Numbered from the stretch's first letter, positions 24,492 to 34,129 are shown. The stretch: DNA of 64,000 nucleotides from G965204755 sp965243415 (GCA_965243415.1 OZ251549.1:1736001-1800000), one strand, 5' to 3'. The notes: a model not told the origin generated them from the sequence alone. A program made the numbers and translations.

Positions 24492-25601
24492 GTGCGCCTC
24501 CATCTCGGCACCCGCAAGGGGTACCTGGCGTTCCGCCGCCACGGACGCGGCGACTGGCGGATCGAGAGAACCGCCTTCCTGGGCGATCCGGTCTCCCAAC
24601 TGCTGCCGGACTCGCGCGACGGGCGCCTCTACGCGGCCCTGAACCTCGGCCACTTCGGGGTGAAACTGCGGGTCTCCGAAGACGAGGGCCGCTCCTTCCG
24701 CGAGTTGACCGCCCCGGCCTATCCCCGGGCCGAGGCCGCCGACGCCCCCGCGAACGGCGCCGACACCGCAGCGAAGGACGCCCCCTCGGTGGACCTGCTC
24801 TGGTGCGTCGAGCCGGCCGGGCCGGAACCGGGGTCGCTCTTCATCGGGACCATTCCCGGCGGTCTCTTCCGTTCCGACGACGGCGGGGAGTCCTGGGCGC
24901 TCAACGAGGCGCTCTGGAACGAGCCCAGCCGTGAGCGATGGTTCGGCGGCGGCTACCCGCACCCGGGCATCCACTCGGTCCTCGTCGAACCGGGCGGGCG
25001 CCGGATCATCGCCGGGATCTCCTGCGGCGGGGTCTGGACCAGCGACGACGGCGGCGGTTCCTGGAGGGCCACCACCGAGGGCCTGTTCGCCGTCTATGTC
25101 CCGGACGAACAGCGCGAGGACCCCGCCATCCAGGATCCGCACCGGCTCGCCTGGTGCGCCGGCGACCGGCGCCGGATCTGGTGCCAGCACCACAACGGCT
25201 TCTTCCGCTCCGACGACGGCGGCGCCACCTGGACCAGCCTCGAAGTGCCGCCGTCCTCGTTCGGGTTCGCGGTCGCCGCCCACCCCGGGGACCCGGACCT
25301 CGCCTGGAGCGCGCCGCTGGTCAAGGACGAGTGCCGGGTGCCGGTGGACGGTCGGATGGTCGTCGCCCGGACGCGGGACGGCGGCGCCTCCTGGGAAGGG
25401 GTCGGGCGCGGCCTCCCCGAGAAGGACAGTTTCGCGGTGGTGTACCGCCACGGCCTCGAGTGCCACCCGGAGGAGGCGGTGCTGGCCCTGGCGACGACCA
25501 CCGGGGCGCTCTGGATCTCCGAGGATCTCGGGGACAGTTGGGATCTCGTCAGCGCCGACCTGGCGCCGATCTACTGCGTCCGTTTCGGAAGCGAAACCTG
25601 A
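24492..25601 (+). CDS. BNR-repeat beta-propeller (exo-alpha-sialidase-like) protein
   Basis: This 369-residue protein is built of BNR/Asp-box repeats: SEDEGRSF, SDDGGESW, SDDGGGSW, SDDGGATW, TRDGGASW and SEDLGDSW, giving a six-bladed propeller. It has no signal peptide, so it is cytoplasmic, unlike true sialidases. Proteins of this type (annotated exo-alpha-sialidase or WD40/YVTN/BNR-like) repeatedly pair with a MoaD/ThiS-like gene, as here (seven-base gap). No catalytic sialidase Arg triad or Tyr can be assigned by eye, so the enzymatic name should be avoided. It starts at GTG 24492. Confidence 0.8.
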   Translation: MRLHLGTRKGYLAFRRHGRGDWRIERTAFLGDPVSQLLPDSRDGRLYAALNLGHFGVKLRVSEDEGRSFRELTAPAYPRAEAADAPANGADTAAKDAPSVDLLWCVEPAGPEPGSLFIGTIPGGLFRSDDGGESWALNEALWNEPSRERWFGGGYPHPGIHSVLVEPGGRRIIAGISCGGVWTSDDGGGSWRATTEGLFAVYVPDEQREDPAIQDPHRLAWCAGDRRRIWCQHHNGFFRSDDGGATWTSLEVPPSSFGFAVAAHPGDPDLAWSAPLVKDECRVPVDGRMVVARTRDGGASWEGVGRGLPEKDSFAVVYRHGLECHPEEAVLALATTTGALWISEDLGDSWDLVSADLAPIYCVRFGSET

Positions 25602-25626
25602 CGCCGGCGGGCGCGGCGGGTAGAAT
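25598..25626 (+). promoter_or_regulatory. Promoter: -35 CTGACG, -10 TAGAAT
   Basis: CTGACG and TAGAAT (25621-25626) are separated by 17 bases, the best-formed -35/-10 pair seen in the GC-rich part of the window. It lies just after the BNR gene and about 70 bases before the first gene of the MoxR/DUF58/BatA block, so it probably drives that operon. Confidence 0.55.
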
Positions 25627-25695
25627 CCGCGAATTCTGCCGCGCGGCGTCCGACCCGGAGCGATCCGGTCGGCGGCCGCCGGCGGAGTCCGACTC

Positions 25696-27276
25696 TTGAG
25701 CAACTCCCGTCCGGCGCCCTTCCACCCGCTCGTTCGGGAACTCGACCGCCGTATCCGGCTGAACCGGCTCGGTCGGGACCTGGCCTGGGCGCTCGGCGCG
25801 GTGGCGCTCGCGCTGCTGGCGCCCCGGATCGTGGGGGAGGGGATGCCGGTGCTCGCCGCCGCGGCCGCTGTCGTCGGCGCCGGCGCGCTCGCCTTCCGCT
25901 TCTTCCGCCGCACCCCGCGCGATCTGGAGCGGGCGGCGGCGGCGGGTGACCGCGGCGGGGAACTGAGCGACGAGTTGGGCTCGGCGCAGTGGTTCTCCGA
26001 GGACGGCCCGGGGACCGGCTGGGAGGCCTACCAGATCGCCGGCGCCCGCCGCCGCGCCGACGACCTCGATCCGGCCGCGCTGACCCCGCTCACCGCGCCC
26101 CGGCCGACGATGTACGCCGCCGCCTCCGTCGTGGTGCTCCTGGTGGCGCTGCCGCTGCTGGACGGCCCGCTGCTGTCCGACGGGCTCCGCGCCCGGCTCG
26201 CCGGCAGTTTCGGCGCCGGCGGGCCCGGGGTCGAGGAGCTGCCGGCCGGCCGGGACGAAGGAGAGGACGCGGAGGACGCCCGGATCGAGGCGCGCTCTCC
26301 CGAAGAGGTGCTCGCCGAACTGCGCGCCGGGGAACTGCCGCTGCCCGAGGACCCCGGAGCCGACGCCGACGCGCTGCGGGCGGCGCTCGCCGAGGCGATG
26401 GAGGAGCGCGCCTTCGGGGAGACCAGCGACGAGGTCACCGCCGCGCTCGCGGGTCTGGCGGAGGCGCTGGACTCGGCGGAGGGGCTCGCCGCTTCGGAGT
26501 GGCTCGACGACCTCGCCGAGGCCATGCGGGCGGCGAGCACTCCGGAGGAACTCCGGGAACTGCTCGAGTCGCTGGGCGCCGGGGCGGAGGGCGAGGCCGC
26601 GGCAGCCGCCGAGATGATGGAGTTGATGGAGTCCGGGATGAGCGCCGAGGAGGCTTTCCAGCAACTCGCCGAGAACATGCAGGCGACGAACGGCCAGCAG
26701 GGAACGGCGCCCGGCGACGGGGACGCCCAGTCCATGCCGTTCCCCGGGGACGGCGAGGGCGGCGGCCAGCCGCAGGCCGGGGAGGGCGGGGAGCCGGCCG
26801 CGGGGATGCCGCAGGGCGCGGCGGGGATGTCCGGGCAGGTGCAGATGGTGTCCGCGGAAGGGCAGATGGGCGCCCCGATGCCGCTCGACGCGGGCCCCGC
26901 CGGGAACATGACCGGGCCCGGGGGCGGCGGCGAGTCGGAGGTCTTCGGCGCGGTGACCAGCCTCGAGGTGCAACTCGAGATGGAAGCGATCCCGGCTCCG
27001 TTCGACGAGGAGCCGGTCCCGGAGCAGACCATCGAGCGGCAGAGCCGGCGGGAGGACGCGAGCGTCGCCTACGACTCGGTGCGCCCCCTCGAGGAGTACG
27101 CCGACGAAGCGGCGGCCCGGAACAATCCGATCCCGGCCGGCCTGAGGCCGCTGGTGCGCGCCTACTTCCTGATGATCCGCGAAACGGCGACCGCCCCGGA
27201 GGAGGCCTCGGCCGAGTCCCCGGTCGATTCCCAAGCCGATTCTGCCGCGCCCGACGCCGGCGCGTCCCGGCCCTGA
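25696..27276 (+). CDS. Membrane-linked hypothetical protein leading the MoxR block
   Basis: This 526-residue protein has an N-terminal pair of TM helices at about residues 28-60, another TM segment near 137-155, then a long soluble part rich in Glu, Ala, Gly and Met with helix-forming heptads (residues 190-330), a glycine/methionine-rich linker and a final helical region. It resembles large DUF4175-like membrane proteins that accompany MoxR/DUF58/BatA genes in several phyla, but the C-terminal part is not recognised. It may act as a scaffold for the MoxR ATPase complex. TTG at 25696 is the likely start, preceded by GGAG. It is 89 bases upstream of moxR and co-directional. Confidence 0.75.
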   Translation: MSNSRPAPFHPLVRELDRRIRLNRLGRDLAWALGAVALALLAPRIVGEGMPVLAAAAAVVGAGALAFRFFRRTPRDLERAAAAGDRGGELSDELGSAQWFSEDGPGTGWEAYQIAGARRRADDLDPAALTPLTAPRPTMYAAASVVVLLVALPLLDGPLLSDGLRARLAGSFGAGGPGVEELPAGRDEGEDAEDARIEARSPEEVLAELRAGELPLPEDPGADADALRAALAEAMEERAFGETSDEVTAALAGLAEALDSAEGLAASEWLDDLAEAMRAASTPEELRELLESLGAGAEGEAAAAAEMMELMESGMSAEEAFQQLAENMQATNGQQGTAPGDGDAQSMPFPGDGEGGGQPQAGEGGEPAAGMPQGAAGMSGQVQMVSAEGQMGAPMPLDAGPAGNMTGPGGGGESEVFGAVTSLEVQLEMEAIPAPFDEEPVPEQTIERQSRREDASVAYDSVRPLEEYADEAAARNNPIPAGLRPLVRAYFLMIRETATAPEEASAESPVDSQADSAAPDAGASRP

Positions 27277-27364
27277 CCGGCAAGGCCCGCTCCCGAACGC
27301 CGGACGCCCGCATTCCCGACTTCCGAAACTCCCGATTCCCGAAGTCGCTGATTCCCGAAGACCC

Positions 27365-28408
27365 ATGACGCCCGAAACCGCCCTCGCCGACTCTCCCGCC
27401 CCCGCCGCCGTGTCGTCCGCCGAGATCGAACGGCGCATGGCGGACTTCCGGGAGCGCCACGACCGCATCCAGCAGGAGGTCGGGCGGATCATCGTCGGGA
27501 ACCGGGAGGTCGTCAGCGGCATCGTCACCTGCCTGCTGACCCGGGGGCATGTGCTGCTCGAAGGCATCCCCGGCCTGGGCAAGACCAAGATCGTCCAGAC
27601 GCTCGCCGATGCGATGCACCTGAAGTTCAACCGCATCCAGTTCACGCCGGACCTGATGCCGGGGGACATCGTGGGGACGAATGTGGTGCGGGAGACGGAC
27701 ACCGGCGCCAAGGTGCTCGACTTCCAGCCGGGGCCGATCTTCTGCAACCTGATGCTCGCCGACGAGGTGAACCGGGCCACCCCCAAATCGCAGTCGGCGC
27801 TGCTCGAAGCGATGCAGGAGAAGAGTGTCTCCGTCGGGAACACCACCTACCGGCTGGAAGAGCCCTTCTTCGTGATGGCCACCCAGAACCCGATCGAACT
27901 CGAAGGCACCTATCCGCTCCCCGAGGCGCAGATGGACCGGTTCCTGATGAAGTTGCGGATCGGCTACCCGGACCAGAAGGAACTCGGCGAGATCGTGGAC
28001 CGCACCACCAGCGTCGAGGAGCCGCAGGCGGTGGCAGTGGTGGACCGGGACGAAGTCCTCGACATGCGGCAGACGGTGCTGTCGGTGCCCGTCGCCCGTC
28101 CGGTGCAGGACTACGCGATCCGGCTCACGATGGGGACCCATCCCGGTTCCGAGTACGCCCACACCCTCACGAACCGGTATGTCAAGTTCGGGGCCAGCCC
28201 CCGCGGCACGCAGGCGCTCGTCCTCTCCGGGAAGGTGCGGGCGCTGCTCGCCGGCCGGGCGCATGTGGCCGCCGAGGACATCCGGGGGAGCGTCTTCCCC
28301 ACGCTCCGGCACCGGTTGCTGCTGAACTTCGAGGGCGAGGCGGACAAGGTGGATACCGACGACATCCTGCGGGAGATCGTCGAGTCCATCGCGCCCCCCG
28401 GCGCCTGA
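27365..28408 (+). CDS. MoxR-family AAA+ ATPase
   Basis: This 347-residue ATPase has the MoxR layout. A Walker A GIPGLGKTK lies near residues 64-72, with Walker B LMLADEVNRA at about 130, sensor 1 MATQNPIE near 177 and an arginine finger region PLPEAQMDRF. The C-terminal lid contains YVKFGASPRGTQAL, which is typical. MoxR proteins act with vWA-domain partners as chaperones for assembly or metal insertion of protein complexes. Here the partners are the DUF58 and BatA-like proteins immediately downstream. ATG at 27365 follows a C-rich leader made of ATTCCCGA-like repeats rather than a strong purine site. Confidence 0.95.
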   Translation: MTPETALADSPAPAAVSSAEIERRMADFRERHDRIQQEVGRIIVGNREVVSGIVTCLLTRGHVLLEGIPGLGKTKIVQTLADAMHLKFNRIQFTPDLMPGDIVGTNVVRETDTGAKVLDFQPGPIFCNLMLADEVNRATPKSQSALLEAMQEKSVSVGNTTYRLEEPFFVMATQNPIELEGTYPLPEAQMDRFLMKLRIGYPDQKELGEIVDRTTSVEEPQAVAVVDRDEVLDMRQTVLSVPVARPVQDYAIRLTMGTHPGSEYAHTLTNRYVKFGASPRGTQALVLSGKVRALLAGRAHVAAEDIRGSVFPTLRHRLLLNFEGEADKVDTDDILREIVESIAPPGA

Positions 28409-28506
28409 CCGGGCCGGTGCCGGAAGCCGCCGGGCGTTCGCGCCGCGGCGCCGCCCGGGGCGCGGTCGCCGCTCCCGGCCCGTCCGCCCTCCGTTAGGGG
28501 CCCGGA

Positions 28507-29454
28507 GTGGCGGAGGGCGCCCGGCCGGCCGGCGTCGGGCCGGCGCGCACCCGTCCGAACCAGCCGCCGCCGGCGAAGGACACGCTGTTCGACGCCGAGT
28601 TCATGGAGCGGCTGGAGTACCTCAAGTTGATGGCCACCCGGATGCTCCCCAGCCGCCACCGGGGCGAGCACCGGGCGCGGAAGCGCGGTTCCGGGATCGA
28701 ACTCGCCGACTACCGGCCCTATGTGGACGGCGACGACACCCGCGATGTGGACTGGAAGGCCTTCCTGCGGCTCGACAAATTGGTCCTCCGGATCTTCGAC
28801 GAGGAGGCGGACCTGCCGGTCTATCTCTTCGTGGACCGGAGCGCCTCGATGGCCTTCGGCGACCCGTCCAAGTTCGACTTCGCCCGGCGGATGGCGGGGG
28901 CGCTCTCCTACATCGGGTTGATGAACCACGACCTGGTGTCCATCGTCTGGTACGACGGTCGGATCACCGGAGTGATGCCGCCGAAGCGGGGGCGGAACCA
29001 GGTCTTCCGGGCCTTCCGCTTCCTCGACGCCGGGGCCACCGGGGGCGAGACTTCCCTCGCCACCTGTTTCCGGGCCTTCTTCGGGTCGAAGCGGAAGCGG
29101 GGGCTGGCGGTGGTGCTCTCGGACCTGATGGACGGCGAGGACCTGCTCGGCGCTCTCGACGCCTGCCGTTACCAGAAGCACGACCTCTTCGTGGTGCAGG
29201 TGCTCTCGCCCGAGGAGACCGACCCGACGCTCCCCGACGAGGCGCTCCTCACCGACGCCGAAGACGGTTCCGAGCGCCGGGTACGGGTCACGCCGAGGCT
29301 GCTGGCCCGGTACCGGGAGGCGCTCGAGGAGCACCGCCGGGAGGTCGAGGACTACTGCTCGCGTTACGGGTTCGGCTTCGCCCGGGCCGACTCCGCGAAA
29401 CCCTTCGAGGACGCGGTCCTGTCGATCTTCATGCAGGATCGTTTCCTCCGCTGA
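28507..29454 (+). CDS. DUF58 / vWA-like protein
   Basis: This 315-residue protein is a DUF58 member, the usual second gene after moxR. The DUF58 core GIELADYRPYVDGDDTRDVDWKAFLRLDKLVLRIFDEE appears near residues 65-100. A vWA-like MIDAS motif follows as DRSASM. The segment ending with RGLAVVLSDLMDGEDLL continues the Rossmann-like vWA fold. It probably binds the MoxR ATPase and metal. GTG at 28507 is the likely start, with GGGGCCCGGAG just upstream. Confidence 0.92.
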   Translation: MAEGARPAGVGPARTRPNQPPPAKDTLFDAEFMERLEYLKLMATRMLPSRHRGEHRARKRGSGIELADYRPYVDGDDTRDVDWKAFLRLDKLVLRIFDEEADLPVYLFVDRSASMAFGDPSKFDFARRMAGALSYIGLMNHDLVSIVWYDGRITGVMPPKRGRNQVFRAFRFLDAGATGGETSLATCFRAFFGSKRKRGLAVVLSDLMDGEDLLGALDACRYQKHDLFVVQVLSPEETDPTLPDEALLTDAEDGSERRVRVTPRLLARYREALEEHRREVEDYCSRYGFGFARADSAKPFEDAVLSIFMQDRFLR

Positions 29455-29556
29455 GCCCCGCGAACCGAGACCCGCCTCGACAGATCGTTCGACTCCCGGT
29501 TCGAAGCTCGGTTCGACTCCCTCTCCGCTTCCCGATTCCTTCCCTCCTTCCGTTCG

Positions 29557-31548
29557 ATGACCTTCGGGGTGGCGCCGCTGCTCGTCGCGGCCGGCCTGCT
29601 GGTCACCGCGGGACTGGTCTGGCTGCTCTACCGCGTGCGCCCCGAGCCGCAGCCGGTACCGGTCCCCTCGAACTTCATCTGGCGGCGGGTGCTCGACGAG
29701 CGCCGCCGGCGGGAGGACTTCTGGCGCTGGCTGATCTCGCTGCTGATCGCGCTCCTCACCGCGCTCTCGGTGGCGCTGGCGCTCTCCCGCCCCTCCGTCG
29801 GGGACGGGCAGGTCCGGCGGCTGGTGCTGGTGCTGGACACCTCGCCGGCGATGGCCGCCGTCGGCGCGGACGGGGAGAGCCGCTGGGAGCGGGCCGCGGC
29901 CGAGGCCCGCCGCCGCCTCGAGGCCGCCGGGGAGACCGGGGAGTTCCTGATCCTGGACACCGCCGGACAGCGGGGAGGCCGGTCGTTCATCCCCCGCCGC
30001 GAGGCGCTGGCGGCGCTGGACGAGTTGGGGCCGGTCTTCGGCGCCGAACACCGGTTCCCCGATCTCGCCGACCTCCTGGCGGCCCCGGGGGAGGCCGGGG
30101 ACCCGCGCGGGGTCGAGGTGGCCCTCCTCGGCGACGGGGTGGCAGTCCCGGAGGTCCCGGCCGGCGTTGAACGGGTCTCCGTCTTCGAGCCGGCGGCGAA
30201 CGCCGGGATCACCGCGTTCGATGTGCGGCCGCTCCCCGCGGATCCCGGCCGCTTCGAGGCCTATGTCGAGGTCGTGCGGCATCCGGGTGCCGCCGAGGCG
30301 CCGCCGGCCGCCGCCGCCGAAGTGGTGGCGCTCCAGATCGACGGGGCCGGGGGCGCCTCCCTGCGCCGGGTGCTGCGGGTGGAACCGGGCGCCCCGACCG
30401 GGGAGACGGTTCCGCTCACCGGGTTCGTCGCCGGGCCGGTGCGGGCGGTGATCGCGGCCTCCGGCGGCGACGGGTTCGCCGCGGACGATGTGGCCCATGC
30501 GTACGTGCCCTCGCGCAACCGGCTGCGCGTGCTGCTCGCGGCGGCGGACAACCCCTACTGGGAGGCGGCGCTGCGGCTGGACCCGCGGGTGACCCTCCGG
30601 GCGGTTTCCCCGGAAGGGCTCGCTGCGGCCGGCTTCGACGAGGTCGATCTGATCGTCCTCGACGGCCCGCCGCCCGAGACGCTGCCGCGGGCGCCGCTGC
30701 TGTTCGCGGGGGCCGGGGAAGCGGACTGGCTGCCGCCCCGGGTCGGCGCCGGCGGAGCGGAGCGGGAGGGGAACGGCGCGCCATCGGCCGGAGCGCCGGG
30801 CGCCGCGGACGGGAACGAAGCAGCGGCGGCCGGAGCAGCGGACTCGACCGGGGAAGACGACGCGGAGACCGCCGCGGTGATGCTGCCGGTGACGGCGGGG
30901 GCGGAGGAGCATCCGGTGCTCGCCGGGCTCCACCTGGAGGACGCCCTGGCGCGCGAGGTCCGGGCCTTCGCCGCGGAAACCCTGCGCCCACCCGGCGGCG
31001 ACGGGGCCGGCGGCGGCTGGACCCAGTTGCTCGGCGATGCCCGACTGGGCCTCCTGGCTGCCCGGGAGAGTCCCCGGCGCGCGCTCGCTTTCGCCTTCCC
31101 GCTGGAGCGGTCGAACCTGGCCCTGCAGGCGGACTTCCCGGTCCTCCTGTCCCGGGCGCTCAGTTGGCTCACCGATGTGGAAGTCCGCCGCGCCGGCCTC
31201 GGCCCGGTCCGGGTGCGGATGGCCTCCGGGACGATCTTCGACGCCGAGGGCGACGAGATGGAATCGAGGTATCTGGGGGCGGAACTCACTTTCGAGGCGG
31301 AGCGGCCCTCGCTCTACTACGCCTCCGGCGGCGGACGCGAGGTGGTGGTGGCGGCGAACCTGCTCGACCGCCGGATCTCCGCGGTGAACCGCACCGGCTG
31401 GGGCGAGTTGCCGACCGTCGGCGCGGCGCGGACCGCCGGCGTTCCCGAAGGAAGTTCCTTCCCGGTGGTGTGGCCGTACCTGGCCCTGCTCGCCCTGGTA
31501 CTCCTGGTGGCGGAGTGGGTCGCCTTCCACCGGAATGTCACCGTCTGA
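29557..31548 (+). CDS. BatA-like membrane vWA protein
   Basis: This 663-residue protein has the BatA/aerotolerance-regulator N-terminal domain. Two TM helices at the start (residues 1-25 and 60-80) flank a basic loop with IWRRVLDERRRRE. A vWA-like domain with LVLDTSPAM follows at about residue 92. A long extracytoplasmic region of beta-rich sequence and a low-complexity Ala/Gly segment (residues 405-445) come next. A final TM helix with VWPYLALLALVLLVAEWVAF closes the protein. It completes the MoxR-DUF58-BatA set and is probably the membrane receptor or target of the ATPase complex. ATG at 29557 is preceded by repeated GACTCCCGGTTCG-type sequence. Confidence 0.88.
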   Translation: MTFGVAPLLVAAGLLVTAGLVWLLYRVRPEPQPVPVPSNFIWRRVLDERRRREDFWRWLISLLIALLTALSVALALSRPSVGDGQVRRLVLVLDTSPAMAAVGADGESRWERAAAEARRRLEAAGETGEFLILDTAGQRGGRSFIPRREALAALDELGPVFGAEHRFPDLADLLAAPGEAGDPRGVEVALLGDGVAVPEVPAGVERVSVFEPAANAGITAFDVRPLPADPGRFEAYVEVVRHPGAAEAPPAAAAEVVALQIDGAGGASLRRVLRVEPGAPTGETVPLTGFVAGPVRAVIAASGGDGFAADDVAHAYVPSRNRLRVLLAAADNPYWEAALRLDPRVTLRAVSPEGLAAAGFDEVDLIVLDGPPPETLPRAPLLFAGAGEADWLPPRVGAGGAEREGNGAPSAGAPGAADGNEAAAAGAADSTGEDDAETAAVMLPVTAGAEEHPVLAGLHLEDALAREVRAFAAETLRPPGGDGAGGGWTQLLGDARLGLLAARESPRRALAFAFPLERSNLALQADFPVLLSRALSWLTDVEVRRAGLGPVRVRMASGTIFDAEGDEMESRYLGAELTFEAERPSLYYASGGGREVVVAANLLDRRISAVNRTGWGELPTVGAARTAGVPEGSSFPVVWPYLALLALVLLVAEWVAFHRNVTV

Positions 31549-31683
31549 CCGCCCCGGCGCGACTCCGGCGAGGGGCTGCGTTTCCGACCTGCCGCGTTCC
31601 GCCGAACCGCGCCGCCGGCACCGGGGCCGGGAGACGGGAGGGGACCCGGTTCATGGTCGGGATCGCACCAGGGCGGTGACGCG

Positions 31684-33057
31684 GTGAGCGTGCGGACCCG
31701 GATCGCTCCGTCCCCGACGGGGGACCCCCATGTGGGGACCGCCTTCATCGCGCTGCTGAACTACGCCTACGCCAAAAAGCACGGCGGCGCCTTCGTGCTG
31801 CGGATCGAGGACACCGACCGGGCGCGCTCGACGGCGGCGGCGGAGGAGGCGATCCTGCGTTCGCTCCGCTGGCTGGGGCTCTCCTGGGACGAAGGGCCGG
31901 ACTGCGGCGGGCCCTTCGGGCCGTACCGGCAGAGCGAGCGGGCCGAACCCTGCCGGGAGGCGGCGGAGCGCCTGCTGGCCGAGGGGCGCGCCTACCGGGA
32001 CTACGCCGAAGACGGCGGCGGGGCCTACGCCATCCGGCTGCGCACCCCCGCCGAGGGGCGGATCGCCCTCCCCGACCGGCTGCGGCCGGGTCTCTCGAAG
32101 GACTGGGAGTCGGTGGACGACCCGGTGCTGCTCAAGTCCGACGGCTTCCCGACCTACCACCTGGCGAATGTGGTGGACGACCACCGGATGGAGATCAGCG
32201 ATGTCATCCGGGGCGAAGAGTGGATCGCCTCGCTGCCGAAGCACCTCCTCCTCTACGAGGCCCTGGGCTGGGAGCCGCCGGCCTTCCGGCATGTGCCGCT
32301 CCTCCGGAACGCCGACCGCAACCGCTCCAAGTTGAGCAAGCGGAAGAGCCCCACCTCGCTCGACTACTACCGGGCGGCCGGCTTCCTGCCGGAGGCGCTG
32401 CTGAACTTCCTGGGAACGCTGGTCTGGACCCGGGCCGAGGGGGAGGAGAAGTTCGACCTCGAGGCGCTGGTGGAGAACTTCGACCTGGCCTCGCTCTCCC
32501 TCGCCGGGCCGGTCTTCGACATCGGGAAACTGGCCTGGCTGAACGGGCGCTACCTGCGCGAGGACTACGACCCGGCCGGGATCGCCTCCCTGCTGCGCGG
32601 CTGGCGCTTCGACGACGAGACCCTCACCGGGATCGCCGCGCTGGCCCAGCCGCGTCTCCGCACGCTCGGCGACTTCGGCTTCCTGACGGCGTTCTTCTTC
32701 GCCGACGAGACCCCGCTCGACCCGGAGGAGATCGCCGGGAAGGAGGAAGCGGCGGTCGTCGCGGAATGGCTCCTGCTCGCCGAGTGGGCGCTCGAGGATC
32801 TCCCCGAGTTCACCGAGGACCGCGCCCGGGAGGCGCTCCGGGCGCTCGCCGACGACCTCGAAGTCAAGTTCCGCCGGTTCACCGCCCCGCTCTATCTCGC
32901 GGTCAGCGGCGCCTCTTCTTCCACTCCGCTGTTCGGCTCCATGGCCGTTCTCGGCAGCGCCCTGACCCGGATGCGCCTCCGCCGCGCCCGCGCCGCCCTC
33001 GGGGGCGTCCCCCGCCGCCGGGAGAAGGAACTCGCCTCCCGGCGCCGGACCCGCTGA
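31684..33057 (+). CDS. gltX: Glutamate-tRNA ligase
   Basis: This 457-residue class I synthetase charges tRNA with glutamate. The HIGH motif appears as PTGDPHVGTA near residue 10, KMSKS appears as SKLSKRKSP near 218-226, and the GPYRQSER and RIEDTDRARS segments mark the active site. The C-terminal anticodon-binding domain is present, as the length is normal. Between the two motifs it lacks the zinc-binding cysteines of some GluRS. GTG at 31684 is preferred. It follows the BatA gene with a 135-base gap, so separate transcription is likely. Confidence 0.95.
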   Translation: MSVRTRIAPSPTGDPHVGTAFIALLNYAYAKKHGGAFVLRIEDTDRARSTAAAEEAILRSLRWLGLSWDEGPDCGGPFGPYRQSERAEPCREAAERLLAEGRAYRDYAEDGGGAYAIRLRTPAEGRIALPDRLRPGLSKDWESVDDPVLLKSDGFPTYHLANVVDDHRMEISDVIRGEEWIASLPKHLLLYEALGWEPPAFRHVPLLRNADRNRSKLSKRKSPTSLDYYRAAGFLPEALLNFLGTLVWTRAEGEEKFDLEALVENFDLASLSLAGPVFDIGKLAWLNGRYLREDYDPAGIASLLRGWRFDDETLTGIAALAQPRLRTLGDFGFLTAFFFADETPLDPEEIAGKEEAAVVAEWLLLAEWALEDLPEFTEDRAREALRALADDLEVKFRRFTAPLYLAVSGASSSTPLFGSMAVLGSALTRMRLRRARAALGGVPRRREKELASRRRTR

Positions 33058-33075
33058 CGGAGCGAAGAGAACCTG

Positions 33076-33975
33076 GTGTACGACTTCGACCCCCATCTCG
33101 GGCCCGAGTCCGACGCCGAGGCCCGGGACGATCCGGACGCCGGCGCCCGGCAGTCGGTCGTCGAGATCGTCGAGAGCGCGATGCTCGAGGATTTCCTCGA
33201 CCGGGTGGCGGACTTCCGCCGGGAACATCCGCAGGCTCGCCGGATCGGCGCCGAGGTGGCGCGGCAACTGGGAGTGCTCCCGATCTCCTATATCCCGCTG
33301 GTGGCCCGGGAAGCGCTCTCCCCGCCGAAGACGCCGGCTCCGCCGGAGCGGCTGGTCGGGCTGTCCCCTGCCGCGGCGTTCCGGCAGGCGCTCCGGCACC
33401 CGGAGGTCACGGTCGCCGACTACCGCCGGGCGCCCCACCTGGTCTGGACCGGGGCCGTCGAGTTGCGCGGCGGCGGCCACGAACTCGCCTTCTACCAGGA
33501 GTACGAGGACACCTGGTGGCGGGCGATCGTCCGGCAGACGCCGAAGGGCAGCCTCCGGCTGACCAGTCTCCACGCCATCGAGCGCCGGCAACTGCCGGAT
33601 GAGATCCACGCCGCCACCCTGCTCGACGAGGAGACCCCGGACGACCCTGACGACCCGCGGGTCCGGGAGGCGGTGGAGGCGCTGAACCGGATTCCCGGCG
33701 TCGTCTCGCTCTCGGCCCGGACGATGCGGAAGCAGGAGATCCGGCATCCGGAACTCACGAGCGACGAGTACCGCCTCCTCCCGGAACTCCTCGCGGAGGG
33801 CGACATCGAACAACGGTCCCCGGGCCGTCTGGCGTTCTACGGGAAGTTCGGCGGCCGCTGGTACCGGGGCGTGGTCACGCAGTCCTCCGCCGGCCGCCTC
33901 TACCTCATCGGCTTCCACCGCTGTTCCGCCCGCCACGCCCGCAACGCCCACCCCCAGAAACCGGCGGAGGAGTAG
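33076..33975 (+). CDS. Protein with duplicated PBECR/nuclease-like domain
   Basis: This 299-residue protein contains an internal repeat: residues about 107-166 and 223-281 align throughout (RHPEVTVADYRRAPHL with RHPELTSDEYRLLPEL; LAFYQEYEDTWWRAIV with LAFYGKFGGRWYRGVV; then TSLH with IGFH). Each unit has the order of the 'phage barnase-EndoU-colicin E5/D-RelE-like nuclease' (PBECR) domains: 'H..t...y..lp.lL', then a Y/W-rich strand, then a late 'S/G-F-H' strand. That assignment is by pattern only. The N-terminus is acidic, followed by a helical segment. The start is GTG at 33076, 18 bases after gltX, so it probably shares its transcript. It could be an RNase-like toxin derivative or a nucleic acid-binding protein. 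Confidence 0.6.
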   Translation: MYDFDPHLGPESDAEARDDPDAGARQSVVEIVESAMLEDFLDRVADFRREHPQARRIGAEVARQLGVLPISYIPLVAREALSPPKTPAPPERLVGLSPAAAFRQALRHPEVTVADYRRAPHLVWTGAVELRGGGHELAFYQEYEDTWWRAIVRQTPKGSLRLTSLHAIERRQLPDEIHAATLLDEETPDDPDDPRVREAVEALNRIPGVVSLSARTMRKQEIRHPELTSDEYRLLPELLAEGDIEQRSPGRLAFYGKFGGRWYRGVVTQSSAGRLYLIGFHRCSARHARNAHPQKPAEE

Positions 33976-34129
33976 CCGCCGACCGTCCGGGTCGAGCCGG
34001 GGGCTCCTCGCGGTTCCCGGCCGGTCACGGGAAGGCCGTCGAGGCCTCGCCCCCTGCGGACTCTCGGCGCTCCCCGACCCTCGAAGGCCGCGCCGATCGA
34101 CCGTGGTGGCCGGCGTTGCCGCGCGGGCG

